The notes beneath the pieces are model-generated. The model did not search any database, was not told the DNA's origin, and saw only the letters and a list, made by a program, of their open reading frames with translations. A program made the position numbers and the translations under genes. From NCBI RefSeq assembly GCF_004010155.1, contig NZ_RRYH01000015.1, positions 62,001-126,000 on the forward strand: DNA of 64,000 nt. Reading direction: 5' to 3'. Below, one piece after another: positions 26,540-34,886 of the stretch (the stretch's first letter is position 1; every line of letters begins with the position of its first letter). Origin of the DNA: Solirhodobacter olei. Lineage in GTDB: Bacteria; Pseudomonadota; Alphaproteobacteria; Rhodobacterales; Rhodobacteraceae.

Positions 26540-27826
26540 GAGGATGCCCGGGTTGCTGCCCATGTCGAGCTTGGGGAAGATCGTGTTCTCCAGCAATCCG
26601 GTGTCGAGCCCGTAGAGCCCGCGCATCGCCCAGGCGGCATAGCTGCGCACATCGGCAGTCGGCATCAGGTCGCGCCGCTCGTAAAGCGCGGCCTCGTCGA
26701 GGCCCGGCCAGCGGCCATAGACTTTGCCTCCCTTGATCGCCCCGCCGGCAAGGAGCATGACACCACCGGTGCCGTGATCGGTACCGCCGCTGCCGTTTTC
26801 CCAGGCGGTGCGGCCGAACTCCGTCATCGCGACAAGGGTCGTCTTCTTCCAAGTGTCGCCGAGGCCGGTCTTCAGCGTCAGGATCGTGTTGGCGAGTTTG
26901 GAGAGCTCGCGACCGAGGATCTGGCGCTGCGCGGCATGGCTGTCCCAGCCGGTGATGGAGAAGGTGGCAATCCGCGTCTCGCCCCGCAGCCGACTCGCGG
27001 CGAAGGCCGCGACAGGGTCAGGCTTGGTCATGTCGACTGCCGGCAGCGCGGCGGCCATCATCTGGTTCTGCATCCCGCCCGAGGCCATGGCGGCCTTCTT
27101 CTGGCGGTCGAGCTGGCCGGTGAGGGCGATCGCCTCCACCGCCGCGTCGCGGAACAGCGGATCGTCGTGATACATCGCTTCCAGCAGACGCCGGCTCTGC
27201 GCCGAAAGGCCAAGCCGGGTGTCCGGCGCCCAGCTGTCATAAGGCGCCTTGCCCATGATCACCTTCATCTCGTCGCGGCCGACGGCGAAGGCGGTCTCCG
27301 AATGCAGGCCCGGCATTGCCTGCAGCATCCGATTCAGCCAGCCGTCCTTCACCGAGCGGTCGGGCATGTCGAGGCCCGTGCCAGCTTCCAGGATGTCCTG
27401 GCCGTCGAAATGGCTGCGCTTGTCGCGGTAGGGGGTGGAGACGGCATGGGCGAAGCCCAGCTCCCCCGCCTTCCAGAGCGGCATCAGGGGGGCGAGATCG
27501 GGGTGCAACGCGAAGATCCCGTCGAGCGGGATCGAGGGCTTGCCTTCGAGCGTCGCCTTCCGGAGCCCCTTGAAGGCCGGGTCGCCGACCGGACGCACCA
27601 CGTCGAGCCCGTCCATCGCGCCGCGCAGGATCAGGACGACGAAACGTGCGTCACCGGGGGCGGCGGCGAAGGTGATCGTCGTCAGGAACGGCTGGGCGGC
27701 GATCGAGCACCCGACGAGCGCGCCGGTCTTCAGGAACCGGCGCCGGGAGAGACTGGTTTCGGGTGCGGCATCAGGCGCGGCGTCGGCCAGGGCGGAGGCC
27801 GGGAGATCGAGCGGGGCGCTGGGCAT
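26534..27826 (-). CDS. DUF1501 family protein with Tat signal
   Basis: A 430-residue exported protein. The twin-arginine signal SRRRFLKTGALVGCSIAA lies around residues 27-44, so the protein is likely folded with a cofactor or metal before export. The mature part has FVVLILRGAMDGLDVVRP, FAHAVSTPYRDKRSHFDGQD and MTEFGRTAWENGSGGTDHG, blocks of DUF1501, a family related in fold to sulfatase/alkaline-phosphatase-like enzymes. It lies nine bases downstream of a DUF1800 gene, a pairing seen in many proteobacteria. I know of no settled function for the pair. Confidence 0.85.
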   Translation of the reverse strand: MPSAPLDLPASALADAAPDAAPETSLSRRRFLKTGALVGCSIAAQPFLTTITFAAAPGDARFVVLILRGAMDGLDVVRPVGDPAFKGLRKATLEGKPSIPLDGIFALHPDLAPLMPLWKAGELGFAHAVSTPYRDKRSHFDGQDILEAGTGLDMPDRSVKDGWLNRMLQAMPGLHSETAFAVGRDEMKVIMGKAPYDSWAPDTRLGLSAQSRRLLEAMYHDDPLFRDAAVEAIALTGQLDRQKKAAMASGGMQNQMMAAALPAVDMTKPDPVAAFAASRLRGETRIATFSITGWDSHAAQRQILGRELSKLANTILTLKTGLGDTWKKTTLVAMTEFGRTAWENGSGGTDHGTGGVMLLAGGAIKGGKVYGRWPGLDEAALYERRDLMPTADVRSYAAWAMRGLYGLDTGLLENTIFPKLDMGSNPGILA

Positions 27827-27835
27827 CGGGGCCTC

Positions 27836-29203
27836 CTAGCGGCGGTTGAAATCGTTTGACGCAAGCACGAGGCCCACCCCTTCGCGCGGGCTCTCCGCCC
27901 GCTGCGATGCCGAAAGCGTCGCCGGTCCCGCGAGATCGGCCAGCGCGGTTTTCACGAAGGCGCGCGGGTCGGGCAGGTCCGGCGTGATCTGCACCGGCGC
28001 ATACATTGCCCAATCGACCCGGGCGGCGAGGAACTGCGGCTGGATCCAGGCCGCCGCTGCCTCAGGCCAGCCGTTGGGGCCGGCGGGGCTTTGGAACTTC
28101 TGGCCCATGGCGGAGAGCGGGTAGAGGAGGAGCCGGCGGACCTGCTTTGCGTCGAGCCCCGCCAGAACCTCCGGCTTGGGGCCGAGGGCGCGGATCGAGG
28201 CCACCAGATAGTCGAAGGGCTGACGGACCTTGGCGCCAGGCTTCGCCCAGGCGGCGGGATGGGCGAGCATGGCCTGGTAGGTCGCCCAGAGGCTGCCGCC
28301 GGTTGCCATGTAGGCATCCTTCATCGCGCCGACGAGCGCCGGATCGGGCTGGTCGGCGACGAAATGGGTGGCGAGCTGCAGCGAAAGGTGATGCGCCGTC
28401 TCCGGCCGTGTCGAGATGTCGTCGAGCGCGCGGTAGATCTGGGCGAGCTTCTCCTCCCCTCGCCCGCCGTAGCTCTTGCCGAGGATTTTCTCGGTCATCT
28501 GCTCCGCCATCCTCGCATTGAAGAAGAAGCCACGGCGCGGGGTGTATGTGAGGCCGGTCAGCAGATAGGCCATCTGGCGCACGTCGGTCTGGGTATAGGG
28601 CGCACCGACGCCAAGCGTGTGCAGCTCCATGATCTCGCGACCGAGGTTCTCGTTCAAACCGCGATGCAGCCGCTCTCCGGCGGGCGAATGCGGCCCGTAG
28701 GAGGTGTTCTGGTTGAGATAGGCGAGCATCGCCGGATGCGTCGCCACCGCCTTCAGCATGTCCGAGAAGCGGCCGGAAAGATGCGGGCGTATCGCCTCTT
28801 CGGCGAAAGCGGTCGGCAGTGCAGCCAGCACACCGTCCTTGGCCACAACGGAGAAATGACCCGACCAGAAGCCCTGCAGCCGCTCGCGAAAGCCGTTCCG
28901 GGCCTGTACGCCGCGCTGGACGAGGCTGACGAGGCCCAGCTCGCCGTTGCGGCGCGCTTCCTTCCGGACGGTCTTGAGCATCGCGCGGGCGTCTGCATCG
29001 CCCGCCTTGGCCTGGCGATTGGTCTCGTAGGACAGGATCGCCAGCGGCCAGATCACATCGGAGGAGACGACCGGGAAGGCCTTTGCCATCGCGTCCGGGG
29101 CTGAGAGTTCCCCGAGGAGGGTGGTTGCGTCCTTTGGGGGGGCGATGGCCGGCGAAAGGCCGGATCCGAAGCGGATGGCGGCGAGCGTCGGGCTGAAGCT
29201 CAT
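27836..29203 (-). CDS. DUF1800 family protein
   Basis: A 455-residue, helix-rich protein of the DUF1800 family: LAAIRFGSGLSP at the N-terminus, RLQGFWSGHFSVVAKDG, NENLGREIMELHTLGVG, YTQTDVRQMAYLLTGLTY and FVADQPDPALVGAM. No signal peptide is evident, although the partner DUF1501 protein carries a Tat signal and might co-export it. The two genes are nine bases apart and clearly one operon. The 5' gap (29204-29394) contains an AT-rich stretch that may hold its promoter, with nothing firmly identified. Confidence 0.85.
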   Translation of the reverse strand: MSFSPTLAAIRFGSGLSPAIAPPKDATTLLGELSAPDAMAKAFPVVSSDVIWPLAILSYETNRQAKAGDADARAMLKTVRKEARRNGELGLVSLVQRGVQARNGFRERLQGFWSGHFSVVAKDGVLAALPTAFAEEAIRPHLSGRFSDMLKAVATHPAMLAYLNQNTSYGPHSPAGERLHRGLNENLGREIMELHTLGVGAPYTQTDVRQMAYLLTGLTYTPRRGFFFNARMAEQMTEKILGKSYGGRGEEKLAQIYRALDDISTRPETAHHLSLQLATHFVADQPDPALVGAMKDAYMATGGSLWATYQAMLAHPAAWAKPGAKVRQPFDYLVASIRALGPKPEVLAGLDAKQVRRLLLYPLSAMGQKFQSPAGPNGWPEAAAAWIQPQFLAARVDWAMYAPVQITPDLPDPRAFVKTALADLAGPATLSASQRAESPREGVGLVLASNDFNRR

Positions 29204-29351
29204 GTCGGGACCTGGACAGTGGATCGGCTCGGCCGCCGCGGCACTGACAAAATAGCACCGGGCGCGACCACCACGGATGGGAAATAGATATGGTCCCGAT
29301 TAATTGAAACACTGTGACGCGTGGCAAGCCCTGGGCAAAAGCCATATCCTT

Positions 29352-29370
29352 CGGGGCGACCGACGCCCCG
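29352..29370 (-). terminator. Possible terminator after rhaI
   Basis: On the minus strand CGGGGCG and CGCCCCG form a perfect seven-base stem with a five-base loop, about 25 bases after the rhaI stop. A short TTTT lies about ten bases further on. It would end the rhaD-rhaI transcript. Confidence 0.45.
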
Positions 29371-29394
29371 GGAATTGCCCTCGAATGCCGCGCC

Positions 29395-30678
29395 TCAGAC
29401 GATCCCGCCAGAGGCGCCCTGCACCTTGGGCCGGATCCCGGCCACCTTCCCGCGGTAGCCCGACGCGCGGTAGGCCGCGACCGGGTCGATGGCCCCACCC
29501 GCCTCCATGCGCGCCAAGGCGAGGATCGGTTCCACGTCAGTGCGGAAGGCCTCCTTCAACGTGCCCGTCGCCATCAGCGCGTCATTCTCCTCCTGGAACC
29601 CCGCCAGTGCCGCACGGTCTACCAGAAGCGCCTGGGCATAAGCGCGCGTCACCTCCATGGCGGAGACCATCAGGCTTTCGATCGGATCGGTGACATTGTG
29701 GCTTTGGTCGAGCATATGGGCGGGGGCGAAGCCCGGCCTGCCCTCGGCCGCGACCAGCTCGTTGAAGACCAAAAACAGCCGGTAGGGGGCGATGGCGGCG
29801 GTGTCGAGGTCGTCGTCACCGTATTTCGAATCGTTGAAATGGAAGCCACCGAGCTTTCCGGCCTGGATCAACCGGGCCACGATCATCTCGATATTCACGT
29901 TCGGCGCGTGATGGCCGAGATCGACAAGGCAGTAGGCCTTCGGCCCCAGCGCCTGCGCCGTCATCAGGTTGCTGCCCCAGTCCTGGATGACGGTGGAGTA
30001 GAAGGCGGGTTCGTACATCTTGTGCTCGGTGAACAGCCGCCAGTCCTCCGGCAGTCCGGCATAGACCTTTGCCATCGCCTCCAGATACCGCTCGAAGGCG
30101 CGGGTGAAGTCGGACTGGCCGGGGAAGTTCGACCCGTCGCCGATCCAGACCGTCAGCGCCTTGGATCCCAGCGCCCGGCCGATCTCGATGCATTCGAGAT
30201 TGTGATCGACCGCCTGCGCCCGCGTCGCTGGATCGGTATGGCTGAGCGAGCCGTATTTATAGCTCAGTGCCTGCCCCGGCTGGTCCTGGAAGGTGTTGGA
30301 GTTCATCGCATCGAAGCCGAGGCCCAGCGCCTCCGCCTTGGCCTTCAGATCCGCGGCCGGGGCCTTGTCCCAGGGGATGTGCAGGCTGACGGAGGGGGTG
30401 GCACGGGTCAGCTGCTGGATGACGGCGCAATCCTCCAGCTTGTCGAAGACATGGCGCGGTTCGCCGTCACCGGGAAACCGGGCGAAGCGGGTGCCGCCGG
30501 TGCCGACGCCCCAGGAGGGGATCGCAACGCCGTAACTCGCAACCTTCGCCTTCACCGCATTGATATCCACGCCGCGCCGGGCAAGCCGGGCGCCGAGGCT
30601 TTCGTAGTCGTCCTTCAGATCAGCTGCCCGGCGCGCGTTCTCCGCCTCGACCAGCGCCGTGTCGATCATGCTCGTCAT
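29395..30678 (-). CDS. rhaI: L-rhamnose isomerase, RhaI type
   Basis: A 427-residue TIM-barrel isomerase that converts L-rhamnose to L-rhamnulose. It resembles the Rhizobium RhaI and Pseudomonas stutzeri type rather than the E. coli RhaA. Metal-binding regions are visible as ECIEIGRALG, EHKMYEP, VDLGHHAPNVNIEM and FHFNDSKYGDDDLD. It lies four bases downstream of the aldolase/dehydrogenase gene and is divergent from rhaRSTPQUK, the arrangement described in Rhizobium leguminosarum. Start MTSMID at 30678 is the first ATG; the third codon after it (MID) is an alternative. Confidence 0.93.
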   Translation of the reverse strand: MTSMIDTALVEAENARRAADLKDDYESLGARLARRGVDINAVKAKVASYGVAIPSWGVGTGGTRFARFPGDGEPRHVFDKLEDCAVIQQLTRATPSVSLHIPWDKAPAADLKAKAEALGLGFDAMNSNTFQDQPGQALSYKYGSLSHTDPATRAQAVDHNLECIEIGRALGSKALTVWIGDGSNFPGQSDFTRAFERYLEAMAKVYAGLPEDWRLFTEHKMYEPAFYSTVIQDWGSNLMTAQALGPKAYCLVDLGHHAPNVNIEMIVARLIQAGKLGGFHFNDSKYGDDDLDTAAIAPYRLFLVFNELVAAEGRPGFAPAHMLDQSHNVTDPIESLMVSAMEVTRAYAQALLVDRAALAGFQEENDALMATGTLKEAFRTDVEPILALARMEAGGAIDPVAAYRASGYRGKVAGIRPKVQGASGGIV

Positions 30679-30682
30679 GGGT

Positions 30683-32785
30683 CTACCTCGTGAAACTCTG
30701 CTGGTTGCCGGCGTCGACGTTCAGAATATTGCCCGTCGATTTCGCCGAAAGCTCTGAGGCGAAGAAATAGACGCCCTCGGCGATGTCTTCAGGAAGCACC
30801 GAGCGTTTCAGCATCGAGCGCTGGCGGTACATCTCCTCCAGCCCCTCCTTGTCAGTGCGGTAGGTGGATGCGCGCTGGTCGAGCCATTCGCCTGACCAGA
30901 TTTTCGATCCCTTCAGCACTGCATCGGGGTTCACGACATTGACACGGATCCCCGCCTCCGCGCCTTCGAGGGCGAGGCATCGGGCCAGGTGAATCTCTGC
31001 CGCCTTGGCCGTACAATACGCCGAGGCGTTGGGCGAGGCGGCAAGCCCGTTCTTCGATGCCACGAAGACGATCGCGCCGCCGAGGCCTTGGGCGCGGAAC
31101 AACCGGAACCCCTCGCGGCTGGCCAGGAAATAGCCCGTGGACAGGATATCCATGTTGCGGTTCCAGAGCGCGAGCGAGGTGTCCTCCACCGGCGCAGAGG
31201 ACGCGATGCCGGCGTTGGAGACGAGGATGTCACAACCGCCGAATTCCACAGCAATCTCGGCATAGGCGGCGATGACGGCGGCCTCGTCTGTCACATCGAC
31301 GTGCACGGTGCGGATCGCATCCCGCCCAAAGCGCCCGGCGAGCGCCGCAGAGGCAGAGACAAGTGCCGGCTCGTCGATATCGGCGAGCATCACGCAGGCG
31401 CCCTCACCCAGGAACCGCTCCGCCGTGGCCGAGCCGATCCCTCCCGCCCCGCCCGTGACGAAGGCGATACGGCCGGCGAGGCTTTTGGGCTTCGGCATGC
31501 GCTGCAGCTTCGCCTCTTCCAGCAGCCAGTATTCGATGTCGAAGGCTTCTTGTTCGGGCAGACCGCAATAATCCGACACGGTGGAGGCGCCGCGCATGAC
31601 GTTGATGGCGTTGACGTAGAACTCTCCAGAGATGCGCGCCGTCGCCTTGTCCTTGGCGAAGGTGATCATGCCGACGCCTGGGACGAGGTAGACGACCGCG
31701 TTAGGATCGCGCAGCGGCGGGCTGTCCGGGCGCTTGCAGCGCTCGTAATAGGCGGCGTAGTCGGCGCGATAGGCCTCCACCTGGCCGGCCAGCGCGGCGA
31801 GCGTCGCCTCCGCGTCCGGCTTGGCCGGGTCGAAGCCCACCACCAGCGGGCGGATCTTGGTGCGCAGGAAATGGTCCGGGCAAGAGGTGCCAAGCGCCGC
31901 CAGCTCCGGCATCCGGACGGAGTTGACGAACTCCAGAACCGCCGGCTGGTCGTCGAAATGGCCGACCATGCGGTGGTCATTCGAGATCATTCCACGGATC
32001 GCCGGCATCAGTTTTGCCGCCACCGCGCGCCGGTCGGCATCTGCGAGGCTCGTGTGGCGGGCGCCGCCAAAGACGGGCTTTCCGCGCGTCTCCGCCTCGA
32101 ACCAGGCCATCGCGCGGTTGATGATGCGGAGCGTCAGCTCGTAGCAGTCCTTTGCGTCATCCGCCCAGGTGAAGAGGCCGTGGGATTCCAGCACGACGCC
32201 CTTCGCCTCCGGGTTCTCGAGGCAGTATTTCTCCAGCCACAGTCCCAGTTCGTAGCCCGGCCGTTTCCAGGGCAGCCAGCCGATCTCGCCGCCGAAGATC
32301 TGTTCCGTCAGATCCTTGGAGCTTTTCGCGGCGGCGATGGCGATGATGGCATCGGGGTGCATGTGGTCGACGTGGCGCTTGGGCACATAGGCATGCAGCG
32401 GCGTGTCGATGGAGGCGGCACGGGGATTCAGATTGAAGGTGCAATGCGGCAGATACCCCACCATCTCGTCTTCATAGGCGAGGCCGCGGTAGACGCCCTT
32501 CAGCGCCCGCAGTTTCTCCATGTAGAGCGTCGCGAAGCCGTCGAGCTTCATCGAGCCGACATCACCACCCGAGCCCTTGACCCAGAGAACCTCCACCTCG
32601 CCGCCGGTGAGCGGATCGCGCTCCATCACCTTGGCAGAGGTGTTACCGCCGCCATAGTTCGTGATCCGCTTGTCCGAGCCGAGCAGATTCGAGCGATAGA
32701 GAAGCTTCTCCGGCTCACTCATCCCCGCGGCTTTCGCCTCATCCCAAAGGCTTGCGAGCCGTGTCGCAGCGGCGGTGTCCGGCAT
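30683..32785 (-). CDS. rhaD: Bifunctional rhamnulose-1-phosphate aldolase / short-chain alcohol dehydrogenase
   Basis: A 700-residue cytosolic fusion. The N-terminal class II aldolase domain (about 1-400) has ITNYGGGNTSAK, LWVKGSGGDVG and the metal-binding HVDHMHPDA, splitting rhamnulose-1-phosphate to DHAP and lactaldehyde. The C-terminal SDR domain (about 440-700) has FVTGGAGGIGSATAE, VSNAGIA and the active-site YCTAK, which would oxidise or reduce the lactaldehyde. The start at 32785 (MPDTAAA) is preceded by GGGAGGAC. A longer frame to 32851 would run into the operator region. First gene of the rhaDI operon. Confidence 0.93.
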   Translation of the reverse strand: MPDTAAATRLASLWDEAKAAGMSEPEKLLYRSNLLGSDKRITNYGGGNTSAKVMERDPLTGGEVEVLWVKGSGGDVGSMKLDGFATLYMEKLRALKGVYRGLAYEDEMVGYLPHCTFNLNPRAASIDTPLHAYVPKRHVDHMHPDAIIAIAAAKSSKDLTEQIFGGEIGWLPWKRPGYELGLWLEKYCLENPEAKGVVLESHGLFTWADDAKDCYELTLRIINRAMAWFEAETRGKPVFGGARHTSLADADRRAVAAKLMPAIRGMISNDHRMVGHFDDQPAVLEFVNSVRMPELAALGTSCPDHFLRTKIRPLVVGFDPAKPDAEATLAALAGQVEAYRADYAAYYERCKRPDSPPLRDPNAVVYLVPGVGMITFAKDKATARISGEFYVNAINVMRGASTVSDYCGLPEQEAFDIEYWLLEEAKLQRMPKPKSLAGRIAFVTGGAGGIGSATAERFLGEGACVMLADIDEPALVSASAALAGRFGRDAIRTVHVDVTDEAAVIAAYAEIAVEFGGCDILVSNAGIASSAPVEDTSLALWNRNMDILSTGYFLASREGFRLFRAQGLGGAIVFVASKNGLAASPNASAYCTAKAAEIHLARCLALEGAEAGIRVNVVNPDAVLKGSKIWSGEWLDQRASTYRTDKEGLEEMYRQRSMLKRSVLPEDIAEGVYFFASELSAKSTGNILNVDAGNQQSFTR

Positions 32786-32845
32786 TTTGTCCTCCCTCGC
32801 GCAGATCTGCGCCATTCGGCGGAACTGTGACAGCCTGCGGCGGAA

Positions 32846-32919
32846 TGTCAATCATAAACGATCACAATCAATCATGCTGCGAGCGCATAATGCGCACTTA
32901 TGATCGAAAATGATTGACA
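32846..32919. promoter_or_regulatory. Divergent rha operator: paired inverted 19-base sites with 10-base ATCA repeats
   Basis: TGTCAATCATAAACGATCA (32846-32864) and TGATCGAAAATGATTGACA (32901-32919) are inverted copies that match at 16 of 19 positions, lying between the divergent rhaD and rhaR genes. ATCA recurs at 32851, 32861 and 32871, and TGAT at 32901 and 32911, in ten-base steps, as expected for a DeoR-family repressor contacting one helix face. The two sites are 55 bases apart (start to start). Each outer end reads TTGACA outward, so the operators overlap candidate -35 elements in both directions. A short palindrome GCGCATAATGCGC (32883-32895) lies between them. The likely regulator is RhaR at 32962. 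Confidence 0.72.
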
Positions 32920-32961
32920 GTGCTTGGAATCAATGGAAGCCTCGGCGAAACGGAGGGCCCT

Positions 32962-33771
32962 ATGCACGAGACCGAACGCCACCGGATCATTCTGTCCGCC
33001 GTCCAGGAACGGCCCGTGGCGACCGTGCTGGAGCTGGTCACGCTCACCGGCGCGTCAGAGGCGACGATCCGGCGCGACATCGCCACGCTGCATGTCCAGA
33101 AAAAGCTCCGCAGGGTTCGGGGGGGCGCGGAATCGATCGCCCCGCCGCAGTTCGTCGGCATCGCCGGGCGGCCCTTCAGCGTGAACGAGACGATCAACAT
33201 TGCCGCCAAGCGGGCAATCGCGCGGGCCGCGGTGGAGCTCTGCGAGGACGGCGACCCAATCATCATCAACGGCGGCACGACGACCTTCCAGATGGTCCAC
33301 CCGCTCTCGGCCCGGCGCTGCCAGGTTTTCACCAATTCCTTCCCGATCGCCGAGCATCTGCTGAAACACTCGAAGAACACGGTGCTGCTGCCGGGCGGCG
33401 CGATCTACAGGGAACAGAACATCATCCTGTCGCCGTTCGAGGACGACGGATCGAGCCATTTCTACGCGCGGCGCATGTTCATGGGCGCGCAGGGCCTCGG
33501 CCCAGTCGGGCTGATGGAGGGCGATCCGCTTTTGATCCAGGCCGAGCAGAAGCTGATCGATCAGGCCGACGAACTGGTTGTGCTGGTCGACAGCTCGAAG
33601 TTCCGTAACCGCTCCAGCCTCGTGCTCTGCCCGCTCGGGCGGATCCACACTGTCATCACCGACGACCGGATCGACGACCGCGCGGCGCAGATGCTGGAGG
33701 CCGCCGATATCAGGCTGCTCGCGGTCCCTTCCGGGGCCGCAGAGAAGACGGGCGCCGCGCAGGAGGGTTGA
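32962..33771 (+). CDS. rhaR: DeoR-family transcriptional regulator of rhamnose genes
   Basis: A 269-residue repressor-type regulator. The N-terminal winged helix (HRIILSAVQERP through SEATIRRDIATLH) is a DeoR HTH, followed by RVRGGAE. The C-terminal DeoR sensor domain includes IINGGTTTFQMVH, FTNSFPIAEHLL and MFMGAQGLGPVG and probably binds a phosphorylated or free rhamnose intermediate. The start at 32962 follows CGGAGGG. A TTG at 32914 lies inside the operator and is unlikely. It opens the rhaRSTPQUK operon, and the operator just upstream suggests autoregulation. Confidence 0.92.
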   Translation: MHETERHRIILSAVQERPVATVLELVTLTGASEATIRRDIATLHVQKKLRRVRGGAESIAPPQFVGIAGRPFSVNETINIAAKRAIARAAVELCEDGDPIIINGGTTTFQMVHPLSARRCQVFTNSFPIAEHLLKHSKNTVLLPGGAIYREQNIILSPFEDDGSSHFYARRMFMGAQGLGPVGLMEGDPLLIQAEQKLIDQADELVVLVDSSKFRNRSSLVLCPLGRIHTVITDDRIDDRAAQMLEAADIRLLAVPSGAAEKTGAAQEG

Positions 33772-33818
33772 GGAGCCCGCGCGACGGCCGAACCAAGAGA
33801 CGCTCAAGGGAGGAAAAC

Positions 33819-34820
33819 ATGAGCATCTTCAAGAAGGCCCTGACCACCGCCGCGGTCGCGACCGCGCTCGCCACATCCACCGCCACCATCGCGCAGGCGG
33901 CACCGATGCGCATCGCCGTCGTCGTCAAGGCGCTCGGCATCGGCTTCTTCGACGCCGTCCACAAGGGCGCGGAGGAGGCCGCGCAGAAGCTCGGCAACGT
34001 GAAGATCATCTACACCGGTCCCACCAACACCACGGCCGAGGGCCAGATCCAGGTGATCAACTCGCTTATCGCCCAGCATGTCGATGCGATCGCCATTTCG
34101 GCAAATGACCAGGATGCGCTGGTGCCCGTTCTGAAGAAGGCGATGAGCCGCGGCATCACCGTGATCTCCTTCGACTCCGGCGTCGCCAAGGCCGGCCGCG
34201 AGATGCAGCTTGACGACAGCTCCACCCCGCTGATCGGCAAGACGCTGATCAAGCTTGCAGCCGACCATATGCCCAACGGCGGCGAGGTCGCGGTGCTGTC
34301 CGCCTCCGCCACCGCGACGAACCAGAACGCCTGGATCGCCGCGATGAAGGGCGACATGAAGGACTATCCGAAGATCAAGCTGGTCTCGGTCGTCTATGGC
34401 GACGACCTCTCCGACAAGTCCTATCGGGAGGCCCAGGGCCTGATCAAGAAATACCCCGACCTGAAGGCGATCATCGCGCCCACCACCGTCGGCATCGCCG
34501 CCGCGGCGCAGGCGGTGGAGGACGATCACCTGACCGGCAAGGTCAACGTCACCGGCCTCGGCCTGCCCTCGCAGATGGCGGGCCATGTGAAATCGGGCGC
34601 TTCGAAGAGCTTCGCGCTCTGGAATCCGATCGACCTCGGCTATGCGGCAACGATGATCTCCTACAACCTTGCCACGCATAAGGCGAAGGCGGAGCCGGGC
34701 GCGAAGATCGGCATGGGCCGGATGGGCACGGTCACGCTCGACAAGAACAACATTGGCGTGATGAGCGACCCGTTCACCTTCAACGCCTCGAACGTCGACA
34801 AATACGCCAAGATGTTCTGA
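33819..34820 (+). CDS. rhaS: Rhamnose ABC transporter substrate-binding protein
   Basis: A 333-residue periplasmic binding protein of the CUT2 sugar family. A Sec signal peptide (about 1-29, ending IAQA) precedes the mature domain starting near MRIAVVVKALGIGFF. VINSLIAQHVDAIAISANDQDALVPVLK and VISFDSGVA are type I periplasmic-binding-protein blocks. GGGAGGA is nine bases before the ATG at 33819; an upstream in-frame ATG lacks a signal-peptide-compatible N-terminus. The RhaS naming follows R. leguminosarum, not the E. coli AraC-type regulator of the same symbol. Confidence 0.92.
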   Translation: MSIFKKALTTAAVATALATSTATIAQAAPMRIAVVVKALGIGFFDAVHKGAEEAAQKLGNVKIIYTGPTNTTAEGQIQVINSLIAQHVDAIAISANDQDALVPVLKKAMSRGITVISFDSGVAKAGREMQLDDSSTPLIGKTLIKLAADHMPNGGEVAVLSASATATNQNAWIAAMKGDMKDYPKIKLVSVVYGDDLSDKSYREAQGLIKKYPDLKAIIAPTTVGIAAAAQAVEDDHLTGKVNVTGLGLPSQMAGHVKSGASKSFALWNPIDLGYAATMISYNLATHKAKAEPGAKIGMGRMGTVTLDKNNIGVMSDPFTFNASNVDKYAKMF

Positions 34821-34835
34821 TCGGGCGCAAGCTCC

Positions 34836-34860
34836 GGCCCGGCGCGCGATGCGCCGGGCC
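34836..34860 (+). terminator. Strong intergenic hairpin between rhaS and rhaT
   Basis: GGCCCGGCGC, loop GCGAT, GCGCCGGGCC is a perfect ten-base stem, 15 bases after the rhaS stop. No T-run follows, so partial termination or 3'-end protection is more likely than full termination. Such hairpins often let binding-protein mRNA accumulate above permease mRNA. Confidence 0.6.
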
Positions 34861-34886
34861 CCACCGCTCCCCGAAGGGTTCCGCCG

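Noticed and set aside
32914-32961. TTG start for RhaR inside the operator
   Set aside because: It would place coding sequence in the operator and lacks a ribosome site. The ATG at 32962 has CGGAGGG and gives the usual DeoR length.
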